DNA of 26,388 nt from JAKAWM01 sp049966695 (GCA_049966695.1 JBMFUG010000033.1:1-26388), one strand, 5' to 3'. Positions 16,462-24,408 are shown, counted from the first letter of the stretch. Made by a program: numbers and translations. The notes: a model not told the origin generated them from the sequence alone.

Positions 16462-17039
16462 TGCTCACGCACTTGCGCCGCTCTGTGGTGCTCTCCGTTG
16501 TTTTCCTGGTCTTGTTGGGGCTTGCTTACCCCTTCGCAGGGACGGGCGTGTCATTGGCCTTCTTCAAGCACCAGGCCGAAGGGTCGCTCGTCACCGAGGG
16601 GCACGACATCGTCGGGTCGGTGCTGATCGGCCAGCAGTGGCCGGGGCCAAAGTGGTTCCAGGGCCGACCGGACGGTTACGTGCTCACCAACAAGGCCGAC
16701 CAGGTCGTGGTGTCTGGGACGGAGCAGCTCGGGCCGCGCAGCAGGGCTTTGGAGCAGTTCGTGGCCCAACAGTCCGCCCGGCTCAAGGCTGAGGGCATTG
16801 ACGACCCGACGGTAGACTTGGTGACTACCTCGGGGAGCTTGGTGGACCCTGACATATCTGAAGCGGACGCCGACGCACAGGTCCCTGCCGTCGCGAAGGC
16901 GGACCACCTGCCTGAGGCCGAGCTTTACAAACTGGTCAAGTCAGAGCTCCACGGGCGAGAGCTGGGGTTCCTTGGTGCCCCCTATATCGATGTGCTGGAC
17001 CTCAACCTGGCCCTGGCCCAGCTTGTGCACCACCGGTGA
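16461..17039 (+). CDS. kdpC: K+-transporting ATPase subunit KdpC
   Basis: This 192-residue protein has one N-terminal membrane helix (about residues 8-28) and a soluble domain on the outer face. KdpC-typical blocks are WFQGRPDGY, DLVTTSGSLVDPDIS and the C-terminal end YIDVLDLNLALAQL. KdpC raises the K+ affinity of the pump. I chose ATG 16461, which shares its A with the kdpB TGA (TGATG); the open frame from GTG 16452 is less likely. The usual SGSGLDP motif reads SGSLVDP here, a mild variation. A 99-bp gap follows before the KdpD N-terminal gene. Confidence 0.95.
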   Translation: MLTHLRRSVVLSVVFLVLLGLAYPFAGTGVSLAFFKHQAEGSLVTEGHDIVGSVLIGQQWPGPKWFQGRPDGYVLTNKADQVVVSGTEQLGPRSRALEQFVAQQSARLKAEGIDDPTVDLVTTSGSLVDPDISEADADAQVPAVAKADHLPEAELYKLVKSELHGRELGFLGAPYIDVLDLNLALAQLVHHR

Positions 17040-17138
17040 GCAACCTCGAGCTGCCCTGGCTGTCAGCACGTCCCGGCGTTGCAACTGCGCCAAAGCGCCG
17101 GTGCTGGCACGCCCAGGCGCTGTAGCGTACCGAAAGCA

Positions 17139-18386
17139 ATGTCCACTGAGGACCCCTCCGCACCCGAGACCCCCGCTCCGACGGGGGGGGCTGGCGACCT
17201 GGCCGAGGTTGCCGCGCCGGGCTCTGTTGCTTTTGAACAAGTCACCCCAGAGGCCGTGGCTGTGGCCCCTGCGGGGCACTTTCGCATTTACCTCGGTGCC
17301 GCGGCCGGGGTAGGCAAGACCTATGACATGCTCAACGAAGGCCGTCGTCGGCTGGAGCGCGGTACCGACGTGGTCATCGGCTTCGTGGAGTGCCACAAGC
17401 GCCCGCTGACGGAAGCTCTAGTCCAGGGCTTCGAGGTAGTACCCCGCAAGGTGGTCGAGTACCGAGGGGCGAAGTTCGAAGAGATGGACCTCGATGCCGT
17501 ACTGAAGCGCCACCCCAAGGTCGCACTGGTCGACGAACTGGCCCACACCAATGTCCCGGGGTCTGGGCCTCACGAGAAGCGATGGCAGGACGTGCTCACC
17601 CTGCTGGACGCGGGGATCGATGTCATAACGACTGTCAACATCCAGCACTTGGAGAGCATCGCCGACGCAGTGGAACAAATGACCGGGACGAAGGTAAAGG
17701 AGAGAGTCCCAGACTGGGTGGTCCGCAAGGCTAACCAGATCGAGCTGGTGGACTCGTCGCCCGAGCAGCTACGCCGGCGGATGCTGCACGGCAACATTTA
17801 CCCGCCGGACAGGGTCCCCTACGCCCTCGCGCATTTTTTTCAGACTGACAACTTGATCGCCCTTCGGGAGCTGGCTCTCAGGTTCTTGGCCGATGAAACG
17901 GAAGAGGAGCTCTTGGAGCACCTTCGCCGTCACAGCGAAAAGCGCCTGTTCGAGACCTCAGAAAGGATCCTGGTGGCCGTGACGGGCGCGCCCGGGGCTG
18001 ACGGGTTGTTGCGCAGGGCGGCCCGCATGGCAGCGCGTGCCAAAAGCCAGTTGCGAGTGCTGCACGTGGTCTCAGGTGACGCCAGCCGCCAGCGGGGCCG
18101 CCAAGCGATAGAGGACCTGAAAGAGCTGGCTGCCGACTTGGGGGCGCAATGGCACGAAGTCGAGCACAACGACCCCGCTTCGGCTATCGCCAACTTTGCC
18201 AAGGAGCACCAGGTAACCCAGATCGTCATCGGCTCTAGCCAGCAAAACCGCTGGCGTGAAATGACCGGGACAGGTGGGTTGGTCCTGCGCAGGCTGGTCC
18301 GGCAAGCAAGTGAGCTCGGCATCGACGTCCACGTGATCGCTCGCCGGGAAGCGCTGGGCAGCGAAGGCGAAGAGGCGGCAGACTAG
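17139..18386 (+). CDS. kdpD: stand-alone KdpD N-terminal protein (KdpD ATP-binding domain plus USP domain)
   Basis: This 415-residue soluble protein equals the N-terminal half of KdpD. After a Pro/Ala/Glu-rich tail (1-45) comes the KdpD domain with Walker A GAAAGVGKT (53-61) and Walker B-like VALVDELAHTN (128-138), then the TTVNIQHLES block. A universal-stress-protein domain (about 275-405) contains VIGSSQQNRWREMTGTGG. No transmembrane helices, HisKA or HATPase domain follow; the stop comes where the membrane part would begin. The complementary half lies 7 kb upstream at 10030-11748. ATG 17139 is chosen because the extra 20 residues upstream look non-coding. It likely senses K+ or nucleotide and acts on the separate kinase. 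Short KdpDs are known elsewhere, but the complementary pair is notable. Confidence 0.92.
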   Translation: MSTEDPSAPETPAPTGGAGDLAEVAAPGSVAFEQVTPEAVAVAPAGHFRIYLGAAAGVGKTYDMLNEGRRRLERGTDVVIGFVECHKRPLTEALVQGFEVVPRKVVEYRGAKFEEMDLDAVLKRHPKVALVDELAHTNVPGSGPHEKRWQDVLTLLDAGIDVITTVNIQHLESIADAVEQMTGTKVKERVPDWVVRKANQIELVDSSPEQLRRRMLHGNIYPPDRVPYALAHFFQTDNLIALRELALRFLADETEEELLEHLRRHSEKRLFETSERILVAVTGAPGADGLLRRAARMAARAKSQLRVLHVVSGDASRQRGRQAIEDLKELAADLGAQWHEVEHNDPASAIANFAKEHQVTQIVIGSSQQNRWREMTGTGGLVLRRLVRQASELGIDVHVIARREALGSEGEEAAD

Positions 18387-18436
18387 TGTCCTCGGTGCTC
18401 TTGGCCCGGTCAGGCCGGCTCTGCCGTCAAACGCTC

Positions 18437-18463
18437 GGGCTCTTGCCCTGGTGGCAAGTGCCC
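18437..18463. terminator. hairpin between convergent kdp and pst units
   Basis: CTTGCC (18442-18447) and GGCAAG (18453-18458) pair across a 5-nt loop, extended by GGGC (18437-18440) and GCCC (18460-18463) across a T/T mismatch. It lies in the 98-bp gap between the kdpD N-terminal gene (+) and pstA (-), where a bidirectional terminator is expected. There is no strong U-run. Confidence 0.5.
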
Positions 18464-18484
18464 CGTGGGCCCCTTTCGGGCGAG

Positions 18485-19444
18485 TCAGCTCCGCTCCGAA
18501 TGCCTCTGCGTCAGGGCCACCAGCGCCCGGGCGACGACGATCAGCACTATGACCAGGACTATGAGGATCAGGGCAGCGTCGTAGGACAGGTCCTGAAAGA
18601 CTGTCGAAGGCTGGTTGTAAAAGGTCCACACCGCATAGGTCAAGTACGCCACGGGATGGTGCGTAAGGCTCAGGCTGGGCAAGGCGTCTGTGAAGCCTGC
18701 GGTGTAAAGAAGCGGCGCCGTCTCGCCCACCGAGATGGCCAGGGCGAGGAGCAAACCCGTGGTCACCCCCGGGAGAGCTGCTTTTAGGGTGATGCGCCGG
18801 AGGGAAAGCAGCGGTGCCATGCCGAGTGCTTCGGCTCCCTCTCTGTAAGTTGTGGGCACCTGGCGCAAGGCTGCTTCGGTCGACTTTGCTATATAGGGCA
18901 CCGTCAGCGCGGAAAGCACGATGAGGGCGCCGGCCAGCGAGAACTGCCAGTGGAGCCCGACTGCCAAGGCTATGTACCCCACGTAGCCAAGGACGATCGA
19001 CGGGACTCCTGCCAGGGTCTCTGACGCTCCCCTAAGCAACGCGCCAGTGGCCCCCCTTGCGTACTCGGCCAGGTAAATGCCTGAAGCTATACCGACCAGC
19101 CCGGCGCAGGCGCCAACCCCGGCAATGAGCAAAAGGGTGCCCACAATTTCGTTGGCGAGGCCGCCGCCTACCCCGGTGCCTGGTTGGGTGAGCACGCTCC
19201 AGTGCCAGACGGGGACAGCCCGGCCTAGTACTCCCCACAGGACTGATGCCAAAGGGACGGCTATGACCCCTACGGCTAGCACACAGGCAGCCCAGCCCAG
19301 CCGGTCGGAAATGCGTCGCCGCCAGGAAGGCCGGCCGTAGAGGTCGAGGCTGCCGGGGCCGCCAGGGCCAGGTCCGAGGACCGCGCCGCCAAGCCCCGGC
19401 GGCGGCCCGCCCAGCCCCGATGAGACCGGGTTTTGGGCTTTCAC
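18485..19444 (-). CDS. pstA: phosphate ABC transporter permease PstA
   Basis: This 319-residue integral membrane protein has about six helices. The ABC-permease EAA loop is visible around TTYREGAEALGMAPLLSLRRITLKAALPG, and NEIVGTLLLI plus GVPSIVLGYVGYIAL match the start of the PstA transmembrane domain. Start GTG 19444 is 2 nt after the pstC stop; the frame runs further upstream to 19795 but that part overlaps pstC. The first ~50 residues are a Gly/Pro-rich cytoplasmic tail. PstA and PstC form the inner-membrane channel for phosphate. It is the last gene of the pst unit and ends facing kdpD. Confidence 0.94.
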   Translation of the reverse strand: MKAQNPVSSGLGGPPPGLGGAVLGPGPGGPGSLDLYGRPSWRRRISDRLGWAACVLAVGVIAVPLASVLWGVLGRAVPVWHWSVLTQPGTGVGGGLANEIVGTLLLIAGVGACAGLVGIASGIYLAEYARGATGALLRGASETLAGVPSIVLGYVGYIALAVGLHWQFSLAGALIVLSALTVPYIAKSTEAALRQVPTTYREGAEALGMAPLLSLRRITLKAALPGVTTGLLLALAISVGETAPLLYTAGFTDALPSLSLTHHPVAYLTYAVWTFYNQPSTVFQDLSYDAALILIVLVIVLIVVARALVALTQRHSERS

Positions 19445-19446
19445 GC

Positions 19447-20613
19447 CTATACCCCTCGGCCTACAGGCAGATCCGTCGTGGCCACCCTGCGCACCAACAG
19501 CCGGGCGCCGATGTTGGCTGCGAGCGTTATAACCGCCAGGACGAGCGCGAACTCGGCCAGCGTCCTTACTTCGAAGCCGGTGCCGTCGGCTAGGGCGCCG
19601 TCTAGCTGGGTCAGGATGGCGGTAGAGATGGTGCCCATGGTCGCGTAAATGTTCGAAGGCACTGTGCCGAGCACTGCCCCGGACACCATTGCGACGGCCA
19701 TGGTCTCGCCGAGGGCTCTGGCTAGCCCGAGGAAAATTGCACCGATAATGCCGGAGCGTACCCAGGGCAGGCTGATCTTCCTTGCGACTTCCCAATCGTT
19801 TAGGCCGAGCGCCTGCGCGCCTTCTTTAGGCAGGCGTGGGACCTGGCGGAGCAAGTCGCGAGCGGTAGCTGCCACGATGGGGACGATCATTACGGCGAGC
19901 ACAAGGCCAGACGCGAGCAAGCCCTCGCCCTCACCGGTGCTGCCTCGGAAGAAGTCCGCGATGGGCACGTCTGGCATGTGCTGGGCAATGTACGGGCTCA
20001 CGTCCCTGGCCAAGAACGGCCCAAGGGTCAGCACCCCCCAGAAGCCGAAGACGACGCTTGGTATACCGGCGAGCACTTCCAAAAAAGTGCCTGTCGCATT
20101 GGAGAGCGCTCTGGGGAGCTTTTCCGTCACCGCTAGCGCAGCACCTATCGAAACAGGCACGGCGAGCGCAATGGCTATGACCGAGCTCTCCAGGGTCCCA
20201 GCGATCAGGGGCAGAGCGCCGTAGCTGGCACCCACAGGGTGCAGCACCCCACCAGTGCTGACTGGGTTGGAGTAAGTGGAACCGGGCTGCCAGGCGCTGC
20301 GGCCTAAGAAACCCAACCCGTTGTACTTGAGGGCTGGCCAAGCCTTGACGGCCAGGACGGTGACGATAGCCACCAGCGCGGCCAAGGGGAGCAGAGCTGC
20401 CAGCCCCGTGGCCGCCCGCAACAACGACGCTTCATGCCTGGGACGCCGACTTGTCCAGGAGGCCCTGGCGAAGCACTTGAACACGTTATGGGACAGGTCA
20501 AAGGCGCGAAGTGAGCGCCCGCGCTCGGTGCCATTGGGGGCAACGGGCGCGGGCAGCTCCTCGACCCCAGCACAGCTGTGCAGGGCTAAGGCCACTGGGA
20601 CGGGTTTAGCCAT
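19447..20613 (-). CDS. pstC: phosphate ABC transporter permease PstC
   Basis: This 388-residue membrane permease is longer than the ~320 residues common in the family because of an N-terminal cytoplasmic extension of about 60 residues before the first helix (LLRAATGLAALLPLAALVA). Family blocks include GIPSVVFGFWGVLTLGPF, the EAA loop PKEGAQALGLNDWEVARKISLP and ARALGETMAVAMVSG. Start ATG 20613 lies 30 bp after the pstS stop. It pairs with PstA to form the phosphate channel. The N-terminal extension might be partly untranslated if a later start is used; no better ribosome-binding site was seen. Confidence 0.94.
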   Translation of the reverse strand: MAKPVPVALALHSCAGVEELPAPVAPNGTERGRSLRAFDLSHNVFKCFARASWTSRRPRHEASLLRAATGLAALLPLAALVAIVTVLAVKAWPALKYNGLGFLGRSAWQPGSTYSNPVSTGGVLHPVGASYGALPLIAGTLESSVIAIALAVPVSIGAALAVTEKLPRALSNATGTFLEVLAGIPSVVFGFWGVLTLGPFLARDVSPYIAQHMPDVPIADFFRGSTGEGEGLLASGLVLAVMIVPIVAATARDLLRQVPRLPKEGAQALGLNDWEVARKISLPWVRSGIIGAIFLGLARALGETMAVAMVSGAVLGTVPSNIYATMGTISTAILTQLDGALADGTGFEVRTLAEFALVLAVITLAANIGARLLVRRVATTDLPVGRGV

Positions 20614-20643
20614 AATTACCAGTCCGGTCCGTTCGCGAGCCCA

Positions 20644-21759
20644 CTAGCCGCGAATTTTTGCTATCTGACGCTCGGAGAGGGCACGGACGGCAGGGGGCAG
20701 GGGCTGGAACTTGACTGCGCCTAAGAAAGCAGGAGAGCTGCCTTGCTTGGGATTAATTGCCCAGGTCAATATGTCCTGGACCGTCTTTGCCACCACGGGG
20801 CTGGCTTCTTTGGGAGGGATGATAGCGTACTCGTAGTTGGTGATCGGGTAGCCCTTGCCGTATATCATCGAGAGCGATTCGTCGGCTGGGGTGCGGCTTG
20901 TGAAGCTGGAAGCCTCGTCAATGATAGTACTGGCTGTCGGCAACAAGAACTGGCCAGCAGAGTTTTGCAGCTCCGCTTCGCCCAGATGGGCTTTTTGTGT
21001 CTCGGTGAGGTAGCTGATGCCAATGTACGCAACGCAACCGGGTGTGTCTTTGCACCCTGTCACCATGCCCCCGTTGCCCTCTTCACCGAGCGCATTGGCA
21101 ATAGCGGGGAAGCTGATGCTCGTCCCGTAACCTATCGTCTTGCCCCAAACGCTTGGGTCGCTTTTCGAAAGGTAGCTGCTGAAGAGGAAGGTGTCCCCAC
21201 TGGAGTCTGAGCGGTGGAGAGCGACGATCTTTTCGTCTGGGAGCTTGACCCCGGGATTAATGGCACGGATCTGGGGGTCGTCCCAGGACGTGATCATGCC
21301 CCTGTAAATTGCAGAGAGGATCTTGCCGGTGAGCTTTAGGTGCGTGCTGGGGCTTAGGCCGCTCACGTTGTAGTTGACTTGTTGGGCCGAAATGGCCAGG
21401 GCGATGTTCATGAGCCCCGGGGATTGTGCCCGCTGCGACGTAGAAAGGTAGGCGTCGGAGGCGCCTATGTCCACGGTGCCCTCAGACGCGTCGGAAATGC
21501 CCGTGCCTGAGCCGGTCCCCTGTGGGGTGATGGTCACGTTTGGGTGCTGCTTGTGGTAGGCGGTGGACCAGAGCTGGAAAAGCGGGTAGAGAAGGGTGCT
21601 GCCAGTCTCCGAAATGCTTATTGAGGGCTGGCTGGCGGAGGCAACCCCGGTGGTGGTGGCCACTGCAGTGGAAGTGGCCAATGTGCCAACGGCTAGCACT
21701 GCGGTGCCGAGCAGGGCAGCGCGCCGAGCGTTTGCCTTGGTGCTCAGAAATAAGGCCAT
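20644..21759 (-). CDS. pstS: phosphate-binding protein PstS
   Basis: This 371-residue exported binding protein captures phosphate for the Pst transporter. The N-terminus has a basic region, a hydrophobic core (AALLGTAVLAVGTLATS) and a probable cleavage site near VASA/SQPS (about residue 43). There is no lipobox cysteine, so it looks like a signal-peptidase I substrate, whereas most Gram-positive PstS proteins are lipoproteins. Phosphate-binding blocks are TGSTLLYP (52-59), GTGSGTGI (81-88) and RSDSSGDT (183-190). AGGAGGG lies 11 nt upstream of ATG 21759. It follows pstB after a 124-bp gap with two hairpins. How it is retained at the surface is unclear. Confidence 0.95.
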   Translation of the reverse strand: MALFLSTKANARRAALLGTAVLAVGTLATSTAVATTTGVASASQPSISISETGSTLLYPLFQLWSTAYHKQHPNVTITPQGTGSGTGISDASEGTVDIGASDAYLSTSQRAQSPGLMNIALAISAQQVNYNVSGLSPSTHLKLTGKILSAIYRGMITSWDDPQIRAINPGVKLPDEKIVALHRSDSSGDTFLFSSYLSKSDPSVWGKTIGYGTSISFPAIANALGEEGNGGMVTGCKDTPGCVAYIGISYLTETQKAHLGEAELQNSAGQFLLPTASTIIDEASSFTSRTPADESLSMIYGKGYPITNYEYAIIPPKEASPVVAKTVQDILTWAINPKQGSSPAFLGAVKFQPLPPAVRALSERQIAKIRG

Positions 21760-21823
21760 GTTAGGTTTGTCCCTCCTGAAAGGCGCGGTCGAACAAGGTT
21801 GTGCTTGGTTGGGGGTGTTCGCT

Positions 21824-21879
21824 CACGGGCGCGGCGTCGCCCGTGCTGGTTTACTGCCCGGCGCCGTTCACCCGGGCAG
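21824..21879 (-). terminator. two tandem hairpins between pstB and pstS
   Basis: CACGGGCG (21824-21831) pairs perfectly with CGCCCGTG (21838-21845) across 6 nt. CTGCCCGG (21854-21861) pairs with CCGGGCAG (21872-21879) across 10 nt. Both are in the pstB-pstS spacer. They could terminate or process the pstB transcript, or protect the pstS 5' end so that the binding protein is made in excess. No U-tracts are present. Confidence 0.5.
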
Positions 21880-21883
21880 GGTG

Positions 21884-22726
21884 CTAGCCCATTCGCCCGC
21901 TTATATAGCGGGCGGTCTCGGGCTCTCTGGGCGCCTCGAAGAGCTGGGCGGTTGGGCCCACCTCGACTAGGCTGCCTTGGTAGAAAAACGCGGTCTGGTC
22001 GGCAACTCGGCGTGCCTGGGCTAGGTTGTGGGTCACTATCACGATCGTCAGGGCGGGCACAAGGCTACGCAGGAGTTTTTCGATGTGCTCGGTTGATATC
22101 GGGTCTAGCGAAGACGTGGGCTCGTCCAGAAGGAGGATGTTCGGCCCTATAGCCAGGGCGCGGGCCAAGCAGAGCAGTTGCTGCTGGCCACCAGACAGCG
22201 CGAAGGGAGAGGCGCCCAGGCGGCTGGAGACCGCTTCTAAAAGCCCGACTTCGGCCAGTCTCGCCGACACGATCGCCTTGTAGTGCTGGCGGCTGGCGAG
22301 GCGGTGAGCCTTCACGCCGGCAAGGACATTTTCGGCAATCGACATCGGGAAGGGGTTCGGCCGTTGGAACACCATCCCCACGCTCCGGCGCAGCGTCATT
22401 AGCTGCACTCCGGGCGAGTAGATGCTCGTCCCCTCGAGGAGCACTTCACCGCGGTGCCAGTGCTTGGCCACTTTGTCGTTCATGCGGTTTAGAGCTCGTA
22501 AAAGGGTGGTCTTGCCCGACCCCGTAGGGCCTATCAGAGCAGTAACCGTACCCCTGGGAAAGTCCAAGTCGACCCCATCGAGGACCGTCTTGTCCCCGAA
22601 GCCAAGCGACAGGGCACGGGTGGACAGTGCCGCAGGCCTGTTAGCGAGGTCGACGGCACCAGGCGGCTGGAGCGGCGCGGGAGCCAAGGCGACGTTCATC
22701 GGCTTGTGTCGTTGCGGCACTTGCAC
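21884..22726 (-). CDS. pstB: phosphate ABC transporter ATP-binding protein PstB
   Basis: This 280-residue ABC ATPase energises phosphate import. Walker A GPTGSGKT is at 66-73, the Q-loop VFQRPNPFPMSI (Q121) carries the PstB-typical NPFPMSI, the signature LSGGQ is at 177-181, Walker B ILLLDEP at 197-203, and SLDPIST follows. The H-loop reads IVTHN. The start is GTG 22726 or ATG 22699; neither has a clear ribosome-binding site, and the first ~35 residues are not conserved in type. Here pstB is the first gene of the unit, ahead of pstS, pstC and pstA, and sits next to a candidate PHO box. No phoU is present in the window. Confidence 0.95.
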   Translation of the reverse strand: MQVPQRHKPMNVALAPAPLQPPGAVDLANRPAALSTRALSLGFGDKTVLDGVDLDFPRGTVTALIGPTGSGKTTLLRALNRMNDKVAKHWHRGEVLLEGTSIYSPGVQLMTLRRSVGMVFQRPNPFPMSIAENVLAGVKAHRLASRQHYKAIVSARLAEVGLLEAVSSRLGASPFALSGGQQQLLCLARALAIGPNILLLDEPTSSLDPISTEHIEKLLRSLVPALTIVIVTHNLAQARRVADQTAFFYQGSLVEVGPTAQLFEAPREPETARYISGRMG

Positions 22727-22764
22727 GGCACGCTAGCTAAAGCCATCACAGCCGCGACCTTAGG

Positions 22765-22800
22765 GAACGTAATTGAACTCAGAGTGAACACAAGCTGACC
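22765..22800 (-). promoter_or_regulatory. candidate PHO box (PhoP-binding direct repeats) upstream of pstB
   Basis: Read on the minus strand, GGTC (22800-22797) is followed by GTTC at 22789-22786, 22778-22775 and 22768-22765, with steps of 11, 11 and 10 nt. One unit reads GTTCACTCTGA. Actinobacterial PHO boxes are 11-nt direct repeats beginning G(G/T)TCA, so this fits PhoP control of phosphate-uptake genes. It lies in the 163-bp region shared with the divergent sugar-kinase gene, so it might affect both. No phoP/phoR gene is in the window. Confidence 0.6.
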
Positions 22801-22889
22801 GCCCGGTGCGGAGGCGATGAACTTTTGTTGCCCGTGCTGGTGCAGCAGCTACCTCGAAAGGCGAAGCCGTTGGTGTACCGTCTGGTCCT

Positions 22890-23942
22890 GTGGCAAAGCG
22901 CTCAGCAACCGCCCCGCTTAGGGTCGTCCGGGCAACCACGCCGGTGCGCATATGCGACATAGGTGGTTGGACGGACACTCGGGTGGCCGGTCACGGGGAG
23001 GTCCTCAACTTTGCCGTCCGGCCGGGCGCAGAAGTGCAAGTGGCGATGTGGCTGGACGGGCTTGGCCGTCGAGAAGTCCGTGCCGTCGACTATGCGGAGT
23101 CTTTCCAAGTCGACGAACGCTGGGAAAATGTACCCGCACGTCACCGCCTCCTAGCTGCCGCGATCGAGCAGGCCGTGCTCCCGGAAGGAGCTTCCATAGA
23201 GCTGACAGTGAGCAGCCATGTGCCCCCTGGGTCGTCGACTGGGACTTCAGCTGCCGTGGCTGTGGCCGTCCTCGGCGCGCTGGACTTCCTGCAGGGCGTG
23301 CCCTTGGAGCCGGGCGACCTGGCCCGGCGTGCCCACCTTTTGGAGGTCGAGCGCCTGGGGCAAGAAAGCGGGGTCCAAGACCAGTTCGCATCTGCGTACG
23401 GCGGGGTCAGCCACATCTCGGTGAACCCCTACCCGCACGCGCGGGCCACTTCGCTCTATTTGCCCGATGAGCTCCTGTGGGAGATCGAGCAGAGGTTCGT
23501 GCTCGTCTTCTTAGGCCGCTTCCATGGTTCGTCCGTGCTGCACGAAAAGGTGATAGCCAACCTGGCAGCCGACGGCCCCGGTTCTCCGGCGCTGCAGTCC
23601 CTGCGTGAAGCTGCTCAGGTTGCTCGCTCTGGCCTTTTGGACGGGGACCTCAGTTGCCTCGCTTCGGCCATGGTCGCTTGCACGCAAGCACAGGCAGAGC
23701 TGCACGCTGACCTTGTCAGCTCCTTCGCCAGGCAAGTGATCGCCACAGCGCGAGAACACGGCGCCATCGGCTGGAAGGTCAACGGAGCTGGTGGTGACGG
23801 TGGCTCGTTGACGCTCTTGGCAGGCCCTGGCCCGGAGAGCAAGGCCAAGTTGCTCGCTAGCCTTGCCGATGTCCCAGGCGTTTCGGCTACCTCGGTACAG
23901 CTGAGCCGCGATGGGCTGAGGGCCTGGGAGGCTAGGGCGTAG
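22890..23942 (+). CDS. GHMP sugar kinase, HddA-like (heptose-7-phosphate/fucose kinase type)
   Basis: This 350-residue protein shows the three GHMP motifs. N-terminal RATTPVRICDIGGWTDT (14-30) is characteristic of the D-glycero-D-manno-heptose 7-phosphate kinase and fucokinase branch. The ATP-binding loop VPPGSSTGTSAA is at 111-122, and C-terminal motif 3 reads KVNGAGGDGGSLTLL. QESGVQDQFASAYGG is the typical substrate-site block. GTG 22890 is the start; its first residues are basic. No heptose isomerase, phosphatase or nucleotidyltransferase is nearby, so the sugar is unknown. It is divergent from pstB and its 3' end overlaps the fabZ 3' end by 11 bp. Confidence 0.85.
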   Translation: MAKRSATAPLRVVRATTPVRICDIGGWTDTRVAGHGEVLNFAVRPGAEVQVAMWLDGLGRREVRAVDYAESFQVDERWENVPARHRLLAAAIEQAVLPEGASIELTVSSHVPPGSSTGTSAAVAVAVLGALDFLQGVPLEPGDLARRAHLLEVERLGQESGVQDQFASAYGGVSHISVNPYPHARATSLYLPDELLWEIEQRFVLVFLGRFHGSSVLHEKVIANLAADGPGSPALQSLREAAQVARSGLLDGDLSCLASAMVACTQAQAELHADLVSSFARQVIATAREHGAIGWKVNGAGGDGGSLTLLAGPGPESKAKLLASLADVPGVSATSVQLSRDGLRAWEARA

Positions 23943-24408
23943 AGCCGGGTCCTGGCCGGACGATCACGAACAGCATTGACGCCGTAGCTGCGACCTTGCC
24001 GCCAACGGTGGCTGTCCCGTGCCCCTTGCCGGCACTTCCGCCGAGCTGGTCCAGCTCGACTGTCATCTCCAAAGTGTCCCCAGGTACGACTTGGCGCCGG
24101 AAGCGGGCCTTGTCTATGCCCCCGAACAGCGGCAAAGACCCTGCGAAGCGGGGGTCGGCCAGCAGCGCTACGCCTCCCAGCTGGGCCATGGCCTCTACCA
24201 TCAATACGCCCGGCAACGTCGGCCGCCCTGGGAAGTGGCCCTGGAAAAAGGCCTCGTCTCCCGTCAGCCTCCAGTACCCGCTCACGGAGCGGCCTGGGTC
24301 GAGGGCTGTCAGCTCGTCCACGAAAAGGAACGGGTGCCTGTGAGGAAGGAGGTCGACCGGTCGGGGAAGGCCCGGGGCGTCCCCGGCCGGGGCTTGGCCG
24401 GTGCTCAA
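23932..24408 (-). CDS. fabZ: 3-hydroxyacyl-ACP dehydratase FabZ
   Basis: This 158-residue hot-dog-fold enzyme removes water from 3-hydroxyacyl-ACP in type II fatty-acid elongation. The catalytic His58 lies in FFQGHFPGRPTLPGV and the acidic partner Glu72 in MVEAMAQ, with normal spacing. LLPHRHPFLFVDE at 20-32 is the FabZ N-terminal signature. The start is a TTG (24408) whose last two bases belong to the fabG TGA (TTGA overlap), so translation is probably coupled. No ATG occurs in frame before the catalytic motif. The last 11 bp overlap the convergent kinase gene. It is the third gene of fabI-fabG-fabZ. Confidence 0.93.
   Translation of the reverse strand: MSTGQAPAGDAPGLPRPVDLLPHRHPFLFVDELTALDPGRSVSGYWRLTGDEAFFQGHFPGRPTLPGVLMVEAMAQLGGVALLADPRFAGSLPLFGGIDKARFRRQVVPGDTLEMTVELDQLGGSAGKGHGTATVGGKVAATASMLFVIVRPGPGSTP

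Noticed and set aside
19445..19795. Upstream extension of the pstA frame
   Set aside because: It overlaps conserved pstC sequence and encodes Arg/His-rich nonsense; GTG 19444 fits operon spacing.
21866..21872. Exact GTTCACC (PHO-box half) in the pstB-pstS spacer
   Set aside because: It is single, lies in a hairpin loop, is on the wrong strand relative to pstS, and has no phased partner.
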